A DNA stretch of 64,000 nt, taken from NCBI RefSeq assembly GCF_049800835.1, contig NZ_JBNAFU010000002.1:248001-312000 (forward strand), in the 5' to 3' direction. The stretch comes from Dinoroseobacter sp049800835. Lineage in GTDB: Bacteria; Pseudomonadota; Alphaproteobacteria; Rhodobacterales; Rhodobacteraceae. Both the position numbers and the translations under genes were made by a program. Positions 45,324 through 53,997 of this stretch are shown here, piece by piece. Numbering within the stretch: the first letter of the stretch is position 1; every line of letters starts with the position of its first letter. The notes under the pieces were generated by a model. The model was not told the DNA's origin. It did no database searches and saw only the letters and a program-made list of their open reading frames with translations.

Positions 45324-45394
45324 ACCGCAGTCGTGCACAGGAAGTGTAACAACCTGAAAAGCCTCATGATATAATCTGCATCTGAAATGCTGCA

Positions 45395-45432
45395 ATGCAA
45401 CACATGCAAGAATTGGAATTTTTTGTTGCATG
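45395..45432. promoter_or_regulatory. Nested inverted repeats upstream of soxX
   Basis: ATGCAACA (45395-45402) pairs with TGTTGCAT (45424-45431), and CATGCAA (45403-45409) pairs with TTGCATG (45426-45432). GAATTGGAATT between them repeats the GAAT half-site seen in the other sox promoter regions. It lies about 55-90 bases before the soxX ATG. Candidate operator for soxXYZABCDEF; no strong -10/-35 pair is obvious. Confidence 0.4.
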
Positions 45433-45485
45433 CGTTGGCATACCACGGCTAACGTAACCGTGAGGAACATTCTGGGAGGAACCGC

Positions 45486-45968
45486 ATGAAGCGCCACATT
45501 CTGATCGGCACCGTTGCCGCATTGGCCTTCGCAACAACCGCCACCGCCGAAGGGGTCGCCCCGGACGCTGTTGCGTATACCGAGTATGGTGAGATCGAAG
45601 CATCCCTGACCGGAACCCCGGGCGACCCGGTGGCCGGACGCGAAGTGCTCGGGGCGCGGTCCCTTGGCAACTGCGTGGCATGTCACGCAAACTCAGAAAT
45701 GGACGACATTCCCTTCCACGGAGAGGTTGGCCCCAGCCTCGACGGGGCGGGCGACCGCTGGTCCGAAGCGCAACTGCGCGGGCTTGTCGCCAATGCAAAA
45801 CTGACCTTCGAGGGCACGATCATGCCCGCCTTCTACAAGGATAGCGGCTACATCCGTCCCGGGGATGCCTACACTGGCAAGGCCGCTGCGCCTGAGCAAC
45901 TGTCGACGCTTCTGACCGCGCAACAGGTCGAAGATGTCGTCGCCTACCTACTGACCCTGAAGGAGTGA
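45486..45968 (+). CDS. soxX: SoxX, monoheme cytochrome c subunit of SoxAX
   Basis: A 160-residue periplasmic c-type cytochrome. Signal peptide (about 1-21), one heme motif CVACH near 60 and a Met axial-ligand candidate in TIMPAFYKD. With SoxA it couples thiosulfate oxidatively to the SoxY carboxy-terminal Cys. ATG 45486 follows GGGAGGAACCGC. It opens the soxXYZA run of closely spaced genes. Confidence 0.95.
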   Translation: MKRHILIGTVAALAFATTATAEGVAPDAVAYTEYGEIEASLTGTPGDPVAGREVLGARSLGNCVACHANSEMDDIPFHGEVGPSLDGAGDRWSEAQLRGLVANAKLTFEGTIMPAFYKDSGYIRPGDAYTGKAAAPEQLSTLLTAQQVEDVVAYLLTLKE

Positions 45969-46002
45969 TCCTGCGGGATTACCCATGAAAAGGAGTGACC
46001 GA

Positions 46003-46419
46003 ATGACCCTGACACGACGCGACACTTTGGTGATCGGCGCTGGTGCGGCTCTTGCTGCAGCACTGCCGGGGACCGTTTTCGCTGCGGGCGAGGCCGAGAT
46101 CGAGGCCTTTACCGGCGGCGCAGAAATCGGCTCGGGCGGCGTGAGCCTGACCGCGCCTGAAATCGCCGAAAACGGCAACACGGTGCCAATCAGCGTGAGC
46201 GCGCCCGGCGCGACTGAAATCCTCGTGCTGGCACTGGGCAACCCGACCCCGCCTGTGGCCAAGTTCAGCTTTGGCCCTCTCGCAGGCGACCAGTCGGCGT
46301 CCACACGCATTCGCCTCGCGGGCACACAGGACGTCGTCGCGATCGCCAAAATGGCCGACGGTTCGTTCGCGCAGGCCACGAGCACTGTCAAAGTAACAAT
46401 CGGCGGCTGCGGCGGCTAA
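46003..46419 (+). CDS. soxY: SoxY, sulfur-carrier subunit
   Basis: A 138-residue carrier protein. A Tat signal (TRRDTLVIGAGAALAA) exports it folded with SoxZ. The protein ends exactly in GGCGG-type IGGCGG, whose Cys carries the sulfur intermediates on the swinging arm. ATG 46003 is fixed by AAAAGGAG before it; an in-frame ATG at 45985 would sit before that ribosome-binding site. Confidence 0.96.
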   Translation: MTLTRRDTLVIGAGAALAAALPGTVFAAGEAEIEAFTGGAEIGSGGVSLTAPEIAENGNTVPISVSAPGATEILVLALGNPTPPVAKFSFGPLAGDQSASTRIRLAGTQDVVAIAKMADGSFAQATSTVKVTIGGCGG

Positions 46420-46438
46420 CCCACAGGAGGCAAGACAC

Positions 46439-46768
46439 ATGGCTAAAGGTGTAAAACCCCGCGTTAAAGTCCCCAAGTCGGCCTCGGCCGGCGAGGTGAT
46501 CACGATCAAGACCCTGATCAGCCACAAGATGGAGTCGGGTCAGCGCAAGGACAAGGAAGGTAACACCATTCCGCGTTCGATCATCAACCGGTTTACGGCA
46601 TCGTTCAACGGAGAGACCGTGATTGACGTCACCATGGAGCCGGCAATCTCGACAAACCCGTATTTCGAGTTTGACGCGAAGGTTCCCGAAGCCGGGGATT
46701 TCGTCTTCACGTGGTATGACGATGATGGATCGGTTTACGAGGAAACGAAGTCGATTGCGATCGGTTGA
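46439..46768 (+). CDS. soxZ: SoxZ, partner of the sulfur carrier
   Basis: A 109-residue beta-sandwich protein lacking a signal peptide and Cys, as usual since it is co-exported with SoxY. Typical stretches: VKVPKSASAGEVITIKTLISHKMESG and FNGETVID. The ribosome-binding site AGGAGG lies 10 bases before ATG 46439. It is the heterodimer partner of SoxY. Confidence 0.96.
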   Translation: MAKGVKPRVKVPKSASAGEVITIKTLISHKMESGQRKDKEGNTIPRSIINRFTASFNGETVIDVTMEPAISTNPYFEFDAKVPEAGDFVFTWYDDDGSVYEETKSIAIG

Positions 46769-46811
46769 AGGTAAAGCGGTCTCTTCGGAGACCGCGTTTG
46801 GGAGGAAACGC

Positions 46812-47675
46812 ATGAACACACCGTCGCTCAAAGGCACCCTGGGATTGGCCACGGCTCTGGTCGGCCTGTCCCTGGGCACCGTCGCGGCCCTTGCTGAAGC
46901 GGATGACAAGCTGGTCATCAATGGCGAGATCGAGATGGTCACCAAGACCGAGGCTCCGGCGCATCTGGAAAACATGGATGTCATCCGCTCCGGCTGGACG
47001 TTTCGGACCCCGGAGACGCAGGCTCTGCAAATGGACGATTTCGATAACCCCGGCATGGTTTTTGTAGATCAGGGGCTGGACAGCTGGAACACCGCCGAAG
47101 GTGCCGCCGGCAAGTCTTGCGCAGATTGTCATGGGGAGCCGGATACATTCGCGGGCCTGCGCGCGGAACTGCCCAAGTATAACGAGGCAGCGGGCGAAGT
47201 CTGGACGATGGAGATGTATGTCAACGACTGCCGGACAAATCGTATGGAGGCGGACGCGTGGGGCTGGAAGGCCCAGCCGATGCTGAACATGAATGCGCTG
47301 ATCTCGCTCCAGTCGCGCGGCATGCCGGTCAACGTGCAAATCGACGGTCCCGCCCAATCGACGTGGGAAAAGGGCAAGGAGATGTACTACACCCGGTACG
47401 GTCAGTTGGAATTGTCCTGCGCGAACTGCCATGAGGACAACTACGACAACTACATCCGGGCGGACCATCTGAGCATGGGGATGACCAACGGCTTCCCCGT
47501 GTATCGTCTCAAGCAAGCCAACCTAATCACCCAGCACAACCGCTTCCGCGGATGCGTGCGCGACACGCGGGCAGAAACCTTCGCCGAAGGCTCCCCCGAG
47601 TTCATTGCACTTGAGCTCTACGTCGCCTCCCGCGGCAACGGCCTTTCGGTCGAAGCCCCCTCGGTGCGTAACTAA
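46812..47675 (+). CDS. soxA: SoxA, diheme cytochrome c subunit of SoxAX
   Basis: A 287-residue periplasmic protein. Signal peptide (about 1-28), two CxxCH motifs (CADCH near 100 and CANCH near 200), and the catalytic Cys in RFRGCVRDTR, whose persulfide ligates the active-site heme. Two heme motifs mark the diheme type found in Paracoccus and Rhodovulum. GGAGGAAACGC precedes ATG 46812. A strong stem-loop follows the stop codon. Confidence 0.96.
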   Translation: MNTPSLKGTLGLATALVGLSLGTVAALAEADDKLVINGEIEMVTKTEAPAHLENMDVIRSGWTFRTPETQALQMDDFDNPGMVFVDQGLDSWNTAEGAAGKSCADCHGEPDTFAGLRAELPKYNEAAGEVWTMEMYVNDCRTNRMEADAWGWKAQPMLNMNALISLQSRGMPVNVQIDGPAQSTWEKGKEMYYTRYGQLELSCANCHEDNYDNYIRADHLSMGMTNGFPVYRLKQANLITQHNRFRGCVRDTRAETFAEGSPEFIALELYVASRGNGLSVEAPSVRN

Positions 47676-47681
47676 ATCTCT

Positions 47682-47710
47682 TGGGGGAGGCGCCTCGCGC
47701 GCCTCCCCCA
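47682..47710 (+). promoter_or_regulatory. Strong intercistronic stem-loop between soxA and soxB
   Basis: An 11-bp perfect stem (TGGGGGAGGCG, 47682-47692, with CGCCTCCCCCA, 47700-47710) and a 7-base loop. There is no T-run after it, so it is better read as an mRNA stabiliser, processing site or partial attenuator than a full terminator. Confidence 0.75.
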
Positions 47711-47806
47711 TCCATGAACCCCGGACACCCGTAAGCCTGCGCTACGGTCAGACATTTCTGTCTGGCCCATGGCCCAGGTTTGCCTGACGACAAGCAGGAG
47801 CGAGAC

Positions 47807-49501
47807 ATGATTTCCCGCCGCGATTTTCTTCAAGCCACCGTTGCCGCCTCGGCGCTCTACGGGGCGTCTGGCATTGGCAACTGGTCGAGGCTCGCCGCTC
47901 AGCAGGTGCTGAGCCAGGACGATCTTCTGGGCTTTGACACGACCGGCAATGTCACGCTGATCCACATCACCGACATTCATGCCCAAATTCGTCCTCTCTA
48001 TTTCCGCGAACCGGAGATCAACCTCGGTGTCGGGGAGGTCGATGGCCTGCCACCGCATGTCACGGGCGAGGATTTTCGCAAGCTTTTCAACATCGACCCC
48101 GGCAGCCCGTGGGCCTATGCGCTGACCTATCCTGACTTTGTCGCCATGGCCAAAACCTATGGCCGGATGGGGGGGCTCGACCGCGTTTCTACCGTGATCA
48201 ACGCGATCCGCGCCGATCGTCCGGACGCGCTGCTTCTCGATGGCGGCGACACATGGCAGGGCAGCTATACGGCGCTGCAAACAAACGGTCAGGACATGGT
48301 CAACCTGATGAATGCGCTGAAGCCTGATGCCATGACCAGCCACTGGGAATTCACCCTCGGCATCGACCGGGTGACGGAGATTGTCGACAATGATCTGACC
48401 TTCCCATTCCTTGGCGCGAATATCTTTGATGCGGAATGGGACGAACCCGCGTACGAGCCCTACAAGATGTTTGAGCGGGGTGGGGCGAAAATCGCCGTGA
48501 TCGGGCAGGCGTTCCCGTACATGCCGATCGCCAACCCCGGTTGGATGTTCCCCAATCTCAGCTTCGGTATTCGTGAAGAACGCATGGCCGAAGTCGTGCA
48601 GGAGGCGCGCGATGCGGGGGCTGATTGCGTTGTGGTCCTGAGCCACAACGGCTTCGATGTGGACCGCAAGCTTGCCGGGCGCGTCGATGGGATCGACGTC
48701 ATCCTGACCGGGCATACCCACGACGCTTTGCCGGAACCGATCAACGTCAACAACACGCTGCTGATCGCCTCCGGTTCGAACGGCAAGTTCGTCACGCGGC
48801 TCGATCTGGATGTGCGAGACGGCGCTGTGCAGGGATTTGCGCACAAACTGATCCCGATTTTCTCGGACGTTATTGCGCCGGACCCCGCCATGACCGCGAT
48901 GGTCGAGGCCGAGCGTGCCCCTTTCAAAGCCGAGCTTGAGGAGGTTCTGGGCACCACAGACAGCCTCCTGTTCCGGCGGGGCAATTTCAACGGCACCTGG
49001 GACGATCTGATCTGCAACGCGCTGATCGACGAGCGGGAGGCCGACATCGCCCTGAGCCCCGGGTTCCGCTGGGGCCCAAGCCTACTTCCGGGTGACCCGA
49101 TCACGCGCGAGGATCTCTTCAACGCCACAGCGATGAGCTATCCCAATGCGTATCGCACCGAAATGACCGGGGAGTTGATTCACACCATTCTCGAAGATGT
49201 GGCCGACAACCTGTTCAACCCCGATCCGTACTATCAACAGGGCGGTGACATGGTGCGTGTGGGCGGTATGGGCTACCGCATCGACGTGTCGAAGCCGCAG
49301 GGGGATCGGATCACGGAGATGACGATCCTCAAGACCGGCGAGGCGGTCGATCCGCAGAAGACCTACGTCGTGTCCGGGTGGGCCAGCGTCAACGAGGGCA
49401 CCGAGGGCCCCCCGATCTGGGACGTGGTTGAGAGTTACATCAAGCGCAAGGGCACGGTGAGCGTGGACCCGAACATGAGCGTCACGGTCGTCGGCACCTG
49501 A
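47807..49501 (+). CDS. soxB: SoxB, sulfate thiohydrolase
   Basis: A 564-residue dimanganese hydrolase of the 5'-nucleotidase fold that releases sulfate from SoxY-bound S-sulfonate. The N-terminus SRRDFLQATVAASA is a Tat signal. Metal-site motifs: HITDIHAQ near 50, DGGDTWQGS near 146, SHWEF, LSHNGFD and LTGHTHDALPEP. ATG 47807 is chosen since it begins the Tat signal and CAGGAG precedes it. Confidence 0.96.
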   Translation: MISRRDFLQATVAASALYGASGIGNWSRLAAQQVLSQDDLLGFDTTGNVTLIHITDIHAQIRPLYFREPEINLGVGEVDGLPPHVTGEDFRKLFNIDPGSPWAYALTYPDFVAMAKTYGRMGGLDRVSTVINAIRADRPDALLLDGGDTWQGSYTALQTNGQDMVNLMNALKPDAMTSHWEFTLGIDRVTEIVDNDLTFPFLGANIFDAEWDEPAYEPYKMFERGGAKIAVIGQAFPYMPIANPGWMFPNLSFGIREERMAEVVQEARDAGADCVVVLSHNGFDVDRKLAGRVDGIDVILTGHTHDALPEPINVNNTLLIASGSNGKFVTRLDLDVRDGAVQGFAHKLIPIFSDVIAPDPAMTAMVEAERAPFKAELEEVLGTTDSLLFRRGNFNGTWDDLICNALIDEREADIALSPGFRWGPSLLPGDPITREDLFNATAMSYPNAYRTEMTGELIHTILEDVADNLFNPDPYYQQGGDMVRVGGMGYRIDVSKPQGDRITEMTILKTGEAVDPQKTYVVSGWASVNEGTEGPPIWDVVESYIKRKGTVSVDPNMSVTVVGT

Positions 49502-49540
49502 GCTTGCGACACCGGACCTGAGACAAGCTGACCCTTTATT

Positions 49541-49558
49541 TATTCAAACATTTGAATA
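49541..49558. promoter_or_regulatory. Palindromic SoxR operator candidate before soxC
   Basis: TATTCAAA-CA-TTTGAATA, a perfect palindrome with 8-base arms, which contains ATTC-N8-GAAT, the consensus reported for the related SqrR repressor. TATAAG (49557-49562) at its edge could be a -10. It lies 31 bases before soxC. Confidence 0.7.
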
Positions 49559-49588
49559 TAAGGGTTTGAGAGGAAAAGGGAGGATGAA

Positions 49589-50860
49589 ATGGACGATTCC
49601 CCGATGAAATCCACCAGCCGCCGCGCGTTTTTGAAGGGCGGTGTCGCAGCTGGCGCGGCCGCCGCCGCCGCAGGGCAGGCACAGGCCGAAGGCGACCCGC
49701 TGATTCTGGAAAAGCAGGAATGGGCGCAAGGTCTGGGCGATGGCGTGGATGCCACGCCCTACGGGTTGCCGATCAGGTTCGAAAAGGATGTCGTGCGCCG
49801 AAATGTCGAATGGCTTACGGCCGATACAATCAGCTCGATCAACTTCACCCCGATCCACGCGCTGGATGGAACGATCACCCCTCAGGGATGCGCGTTCGAG
49901 CGGCATCACTCGGGTGCGATCGAGTTGCGCAAGCAGGATTATCGGCTGATGATCAATGGGTTGGTCGACACGCCTCTGGTCTTTACCTACGAAGATCTCG
50001 AGCGCTTCCCTCGCGAAAACCACGTCTACTTCTGTGAATGTGCGGCCAACACAGGAATGGAATGGGCGGGCGCACAGCTGAATGGCGCGCAGTTCACCCA
50101 TGGCATGATCCATAACATGGAATACACCGGCGTGCCGCTGCGCGCGCTGCTGAACGAAGCGGGCATTTCCGCCGAAACCGAGGGCAAATGGATCTATGTC
50201 GAGGGCGCGGACGCGTCGTCCAACGGACGCTCCATCCCGCTGGAGAAGGCGCTGGATGACGTGTTGGTCGCGTTCAAGGCCAATGGCGAGGCCCTGCGTA
50301 AGGAACACGGCTATCCCGTACGTCTTGTTGTGCCGGGCTGGGAGGGGAACCTCTGGGTCAAATGGCTGCGCCGGGTCGAAGTGACCGATGCGCCGATCGA
50401 AAGCCGCGAAGAAACCTCCAAGTACACCGACACGCTCGAAGACGGCACATCGCGCAAGTGGACATGGGTCATGGACGCCAAGTCCATCGTTACATCGCCC
50501 AGCCCGCAAGCTCCGATCATGCATGGCAAGGGCCCGCTTGTGATCACCGGCCTTGCCTGGTCCGGGCACGGGGCGATTACCCGCGTCGATGTCTCAAAAG
50601 ATGGGGGCAAGACCTGGGAAACGGCCCGCCTTGCCAAACCCGGAGAGAAGATGGCGCTTACTCGGTTTTACCTCGACACCGACTGGAATGGTGAGGAAAT
50701 GCTTCTTCAATCCCGCGCCATCGACGAGACCGGCTACGTCCAGCCGACCAAGGATCAGTTGCGCGAAGTGCGCGGCGAAAATTCCATCTACCATAACAAC
50801 TGCATCCAGACCTGGTGGATCAAACCGAACGGGGAGGCTGAAAATGTCGAAGTTTCCTAA
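49589..50860 (+). CDS. soxC: SoxC, molybdenum subunit of sulfur dehydrogenase
   Basis: A 423-residue sulfite-oxidase-fold molybdoprotein that with SoxD oxidises the sulfane sulfur on SoxY by six electrons. Tat signal TSRRAFLKGGVAAGAAA. The molybdenum Cys lies in YFCECAANTGMEW near 150, followed by a dimerisation domain. Ribosome-binding site GGGAGG lies before ATG 49589. It overlaps soxD by 17 bases. A possible SoxR site precedes it. Confidence 0.95.
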   Translation: MDDSPMKSTSRRAFLKGGVAAGAAAAAAGQAQAEGDPLILEKQEWAQGLGDGVDATPYGLPIRFEKDVVRRNVEWLTADTISSINFTPIHALDGTITPQGCAFERHHSGAIELRKQDYRLMINGLVDTPLVFTYEDLERFPRENHVYFCECAANTGMEWAGAQLNGAQFTHGMIHNMEYTGVPLRALLNEAGISAETEGKWIYVEGADASSNGRSIPLEKALDDVLVAFKANGEALRKEHGYPVRLVVPGWEGNLWVKWLRRVEVTDAPIESREETSKYTDTLEDGTSRKWTWVMDAKSIVTSPSPQAPIMHGKGPLVITGLAWSGHGAITRVDVSKDGGKTWETARLAKPGEKMALTRFYLDTDWNGEEMLLQSRAIDETGYVQPTKDQLREVRGENSIYHNNCIQTWWIKPNGEAENVEVS

Positions 50861-51920
50861 GACAGTTTTGTGCGCGGCGGTCTCGGTTGCGTTGGGCGCG
50901 GGACCGTCCGTTGCCGAACAGCTCGGGCTTGGGCGACCGGCCACGGAGGCGGAGGTCGCGGCGTGGGATCTGGACGTGCGTCCGGACGGAACCGGTCTGC
51001 CGCCGGGACAAGGGTCCGTGGCCGAGGGCGAGGAGTTGTTTTCCGCCAATTGTGCGGTGTGCCACGGCGAATTTGCAGAGGGTGTCGGCAATTGGCCTGA
51101 GCTTGCCGGGGGCGAAGACACTCTGGCGGACGCCGACCCGGTGAAAACCGTCGGATCTTACTGGCCCTATCTCTCGACCGCTTGGGATTACGTACACCGG
51201 TCCATGCCGTTTGGCAGTGCCCAGACACTCACCCATGACGAAACCTATGCGATCGTCGCCTACATCCTGTATTCCAACTTCCTCGTGGATGATGACTTCG
51301 TGCTGAGCCACGAAAACTTTCTGGAGGTTGAAATGCCCAATGCGGACGGCTTCATCGTCGATGACCGGGCAGAAACGGAGTATCCGCAGTGGCGGACTGA
51401 GCCCTGCATGACCGATTGCAAGGACAGCGTGGAGATTACGATGCGGGCCGCCGTGCTCGACGTAACGCCTCAGGATGCGGTCGCGCGGATCAATCGTGAA
51501 ATCGCTGCGAATGCCGCCGGTGCCGCGAAGTCACCGGAAGCCGAAGCCCCCGCCGAAACGCCCACCGAGGCCCCGGTCGAGGTTGCGATGGTTGCAGCCG
51601 ACCCCGCGCTCGTTGCAGCCGGGGAGACCGTGTTCAAGAAATGCAAGGCGTGTCATCAGGTGGGCGACAGCGCAAAGAACCGCGTCGGCCCTGTCCTGAA
51701 CGGGATTGTGGGCTCCGAGGCCGGCCTCGTCGATGGGTTCCGCTATTCAAAGCCGCTGATGGACATGGCCGAAAATGGTCTTGTCTGGGATGCGGAAAAC
51801 CTGCGCGCGTTCCTTGCCAAGCCAAAGGAGTTCATGCCCCGTACCAAGATGTCCTTCGCCGGGCTGCGAAGCGATGAAGACCTCGACGCGATCATTGCCT
51901 ATCTCTCGACCTACGAATGA
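50844..51920 (+). CDS. soxD: SoxD, diheme cytochrome c subunit of sulfur dehydrogenase
   Basis: A 358-residue periplasmic cytochrome. Signal peptide (about 1-25), heme motif CAVCH near 70, a Pro/Ala/Glu-rich linker of about 35 residues (near 230-260), then a second heme motif CKACH near 275 in a cytochrome c550-like domain ending in TKMSFAGL. The linker-separated layout matches Paracoccus SoxD. ATG 50844 follows GGGGAGGCTGAA and overlaps soxC. soxE overlaps its stop by 4 bases. Confidence 0.95.
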   Translation: MSKFPKTVLCAAVSVALGAGPSVAEQLGLGRPATEAEVAAWDLDVRPDGTGLPPGQGSVAEGEELFSANCAVCHGEFAEGVGNWPELAGGEDTLADADPVKTVGSYWPYLSTAWDYVHRSMPFGSAQTLTHDETYAIVAYILYSNFLVDDDFVLSHENFLEVEMPNADGFIVDDRAETEYPQWRTEPCMTDCKDSVEITMRAAVLDVTPQDAVARINREIAANAAGAAKSPEAEAPAETPTEAPVEVAMVAADPALVAAGETVFKKCKACHQVGDSAKNRVGPVLNGIVGSEAGLVDGFRYSKPLMDMAENGLVWDAENLRAFLAKPKEFMPRTKMSFAGLRSDEDLDAIIAYLSTYE

Positions 51921-52639
51921 GCGTGGTGGGCGCGATCTTGCAGACCTGTGGGGCACTGGCGGTTGGCCTTGTCTTTCTGCTCCCGTGGGGCGCGGTGGCC
52001 GAGGAGATCGGAGACGTTGAGAATGGCGAGCGCATCTTTCGCCAGTGTTCGGGCTGCCATCAAATCGGCCCGGGCGCGGAAAACCGGGTCGGGCCGCATC
52101 TGAACGAGATTTTCGGCCGTCGTGCAGGTGCGATCCAAGAGTTTCGATACTCACCGGACATGCTCCGTCAGGGCGCGGACGGCCTGACCTGGACCTTCGA
52201 CAAGCTGAGCATCTATCTGGAGAACCCGCGCATTCTCGTGTCAGGCACACGGATGAGCTTTCGTGGGCTCAAGGACCCGCAGGATCGCGCCGATGTGATT
52301 GCCTATATGCGCGATTTCTCAGCTTCGCCGCGGGACATCCCCGAGGCGGAACCAACGGCATTGCCGAGCGATCCTGATCTTGCGCCGGAAATCCTGGCGA
52401 TGGAGGGAGATCGGGAATACGGCGCGTATCTTTCGTCCGAATGTACGACTTGCCACCAAAAAGATGGCTCGGATCAGGGGATTCCCTCAATAACCTTTTG
52501 GCCTGAAGACGATTTTGTGGTGGCATTACACGCGTACAAGCAAAAGATCCGGCCGCATCCCGTGATGCAGATGATCGCGGGCCGCCTATCGGACGAGGAG
52601 ATCGCGGCGCTTGCCGCATATTTCAAAGACCCCGACTGA
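51917..52639 (+). CDS. soxE: SoxE, diheme cytochrome c
   Basis: A 240-residue periplasmic cytochrome, partner of the SoxF flavoprotein. The N-terminal segment (about 1-25) is a signal peptide. Heme motifs are CSGCH near 45 in a cytochrome c550-like domain ending TRMSFRGL and CTTCH near 178 in a shorter second domain. ATG 51917 overlaps the soxD stop (ATGA), so the two are translationally coupled. Confidence 0.92.
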   Translation: MSVVGAILQTCGALAVGLVFLLPWGAVAEEIGDVENGERIFRQCSGCHQIGPGAENRVGPHLNEIFGRRAGAIQEFRYSPDMLRQGADGLTWTFDKLSIYLENPRILVSGTRMSFRGLKDPQDRADVIAYMRDFSASPRDIPEAEPTALPSDPDLAPEILAMEGDREYGAYLSSECTTCHQKDGSDQGIPSITFWPEDDFVVALHAYKQKIRPHPVMQMIAGRLSDEEIAALAAYFKDPD

Positions 52640-52672
52640 GTTGGCCGGGGTCGGTTTTCGGGAGGGAAGACC

Positions 52673-53938
52673 ATGACAGTCACACGCAGAACATTTATCG
52701 GGACGACGGTCGCAGCCTCGGCGACTTTGGCTGCACCCATGCTGGGCGCGCAGGCGACGCCAAGGGTGGTTGTCGTCGGTGGGGGTGCCGGGGGGGCGAC
52801 CGCAGCGCGCTACATCGCCAAGGACAGCCAGGGTGGCATTGATGTCACGTTGATCGAACCGACACGCACCTACTACACATGCTTCTTTTCGAACCTCTAT
52901 CTCGGCGGGTTCCAGGAATACGACGATCTCGGTCACAGCTATGGCACCCTGGCCTCCGACTATGGGATCAATGTCGTCCACGACTGGGCGATCGGGGTGG
53001 ACCGCGATGCCAAGACCGTGTCGCTCGCAGGTGGTGGTGTCCTGCCGTATGATCGTCTGGTCCTCAGCCCCGGGATCGATTTCCGTGAGGAAAGCGTGCC
53101 GGGCTGGACGCTGGCCGATCAGGACGCGATGCCCCACGCCTACAAGGGCGGCACGCAGGCCAAATTGCTCAAGGCGCAGATCGAGGCGATGCCCGAAGGC
53201 GGTACCTACGCGATGGTCGCGCCGCCCAACCCCTATCGGTGCCCGCCCGGCCCGTACGAGCGGGTCTCGATGGTCGCGCACACCCTCAAGAACATCAATC
53301 CGACCGCGAAAATCCTGATCATCGACCCGAAGGAAAAGTTCTCCAAACAAGGCTTGTTCGAGGAAGGCTGGAACAATCACTATGCCGGCATGATCGACCG
53401 GATCGGTCCTGACTTTGGCGGTGATATCATCGAGATCCGTCCGGACGCGATGGAGGTGGTCGTCGATGGTACGGTCGAAAGCGTCGATGTTTGCAATGTG
53501 ATTCCCGGTCAGAAAGCGGGCCGGATAGCCGAGATCGCGGGTATCACGAACGAGGCGGGATGGGCGCCGGTCGTGCCCGCCACGATGCAGAGCCGGATGG
53601 ACGAGAACATCCATGTTCTGGGTGATGCCAGCCAGCAGGGCGATATGCCGAAATCCGGCTATTCCGCCAACTCGCAAGCCAAGGTTGCGGCCATGGCCGT
53701 GCGGAATGCGTTGACCGGTTCGCGGATGTTCCCGGCGAAATTCTCCAACACGTGCTGGTCGCTGATCGACACCGATGACGGGGTCAAGGTCGGCGCATCC
53801 TATGAGGCCACGGAAGAGAAGATCGCCAAGACGTCCGGCTTCATTTCCGAAACCGGGGAGGATGCGGCGCTGCGCAAGGCCACTTATGAGGAAAGCCTCG
53901 GCTGGTATGCCGGGATCACGACGGACATGTTCGGCTGA
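52673..53938 (+). CDS. soxF: SoxF, flavocytochrome c sulfide dehydrogenase flavoprotein
   Basis: A 421-residue FAD protein of the FCSD family, able to oxidise sulfide with SoxE as electron acceptor. Tat signal TRRTFIGTTVAASATLA. FAD fold VVVGGGAGGATAARYIA near 32. Cys in TYYTCFFSN is the candidate for covalent FAD binding. Redox-active-disulfide candidates are PYRCPPGPYER and FSNTCWSL. The ribosome-binding site GGGAGGGAAGACC precedes the ATG. Confidence 0.94.
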   Translation: MTVTRRTFIGTTVAASATLAAPMLGAQATPRVVVVGGGAGGATAARYIAKDSQGGIDVTLIEPTRTYYTCFFSNLYLGGFQEYDDLGHSYGTLASDYGINVVHDWAIGVDRDAKTVSLAGGGVLPYDRLVLSPGIDFREESVPGWTLADQDAMPHAYKGGTQAKLLKAQIEAMPEGGTYAMVAPPNPYRCPPGPYERVSMVAHTLKNINPTAKILIIDPKEKFSKQGLFEEGWNNHYAGMIDRIGPDFGGDIIEIRPDAMEVVVDGTVESVDVCNVIPGQKAGRIAEIAGITNEAGWAPVVPATMQSRMDENIHVLGDASQQGDMPKSGYSANSQAKVAAMAVRNALTGSRMFPAKFSNTCWSLIDTDDGVKVGASYEATEEKIAKTSGFISETGEDAALRKATYEESLGWYAGITTDMFG

Positions 53939-53997
53939 TCCACCAGAACCATGCCGGCCTGCAGCGCTGCGGGCCGGCTCCAAGGAAAGTTCACACC

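Noticed and set aside
47682..47710. Full terminator of soxA
   Set aside because: The stem is strong but is followed by TCCATGAACC, not a T-run, and soxB needs read-through unless it has its own promoter.
49531..49565. Reading the soxB-soxC palindrome as a terminator
   Set aside because: The arms are AT-rich, there is no GC stem followed by T-run, and soxC follows at once; an operator fits better, though an RNA role is not excluded.
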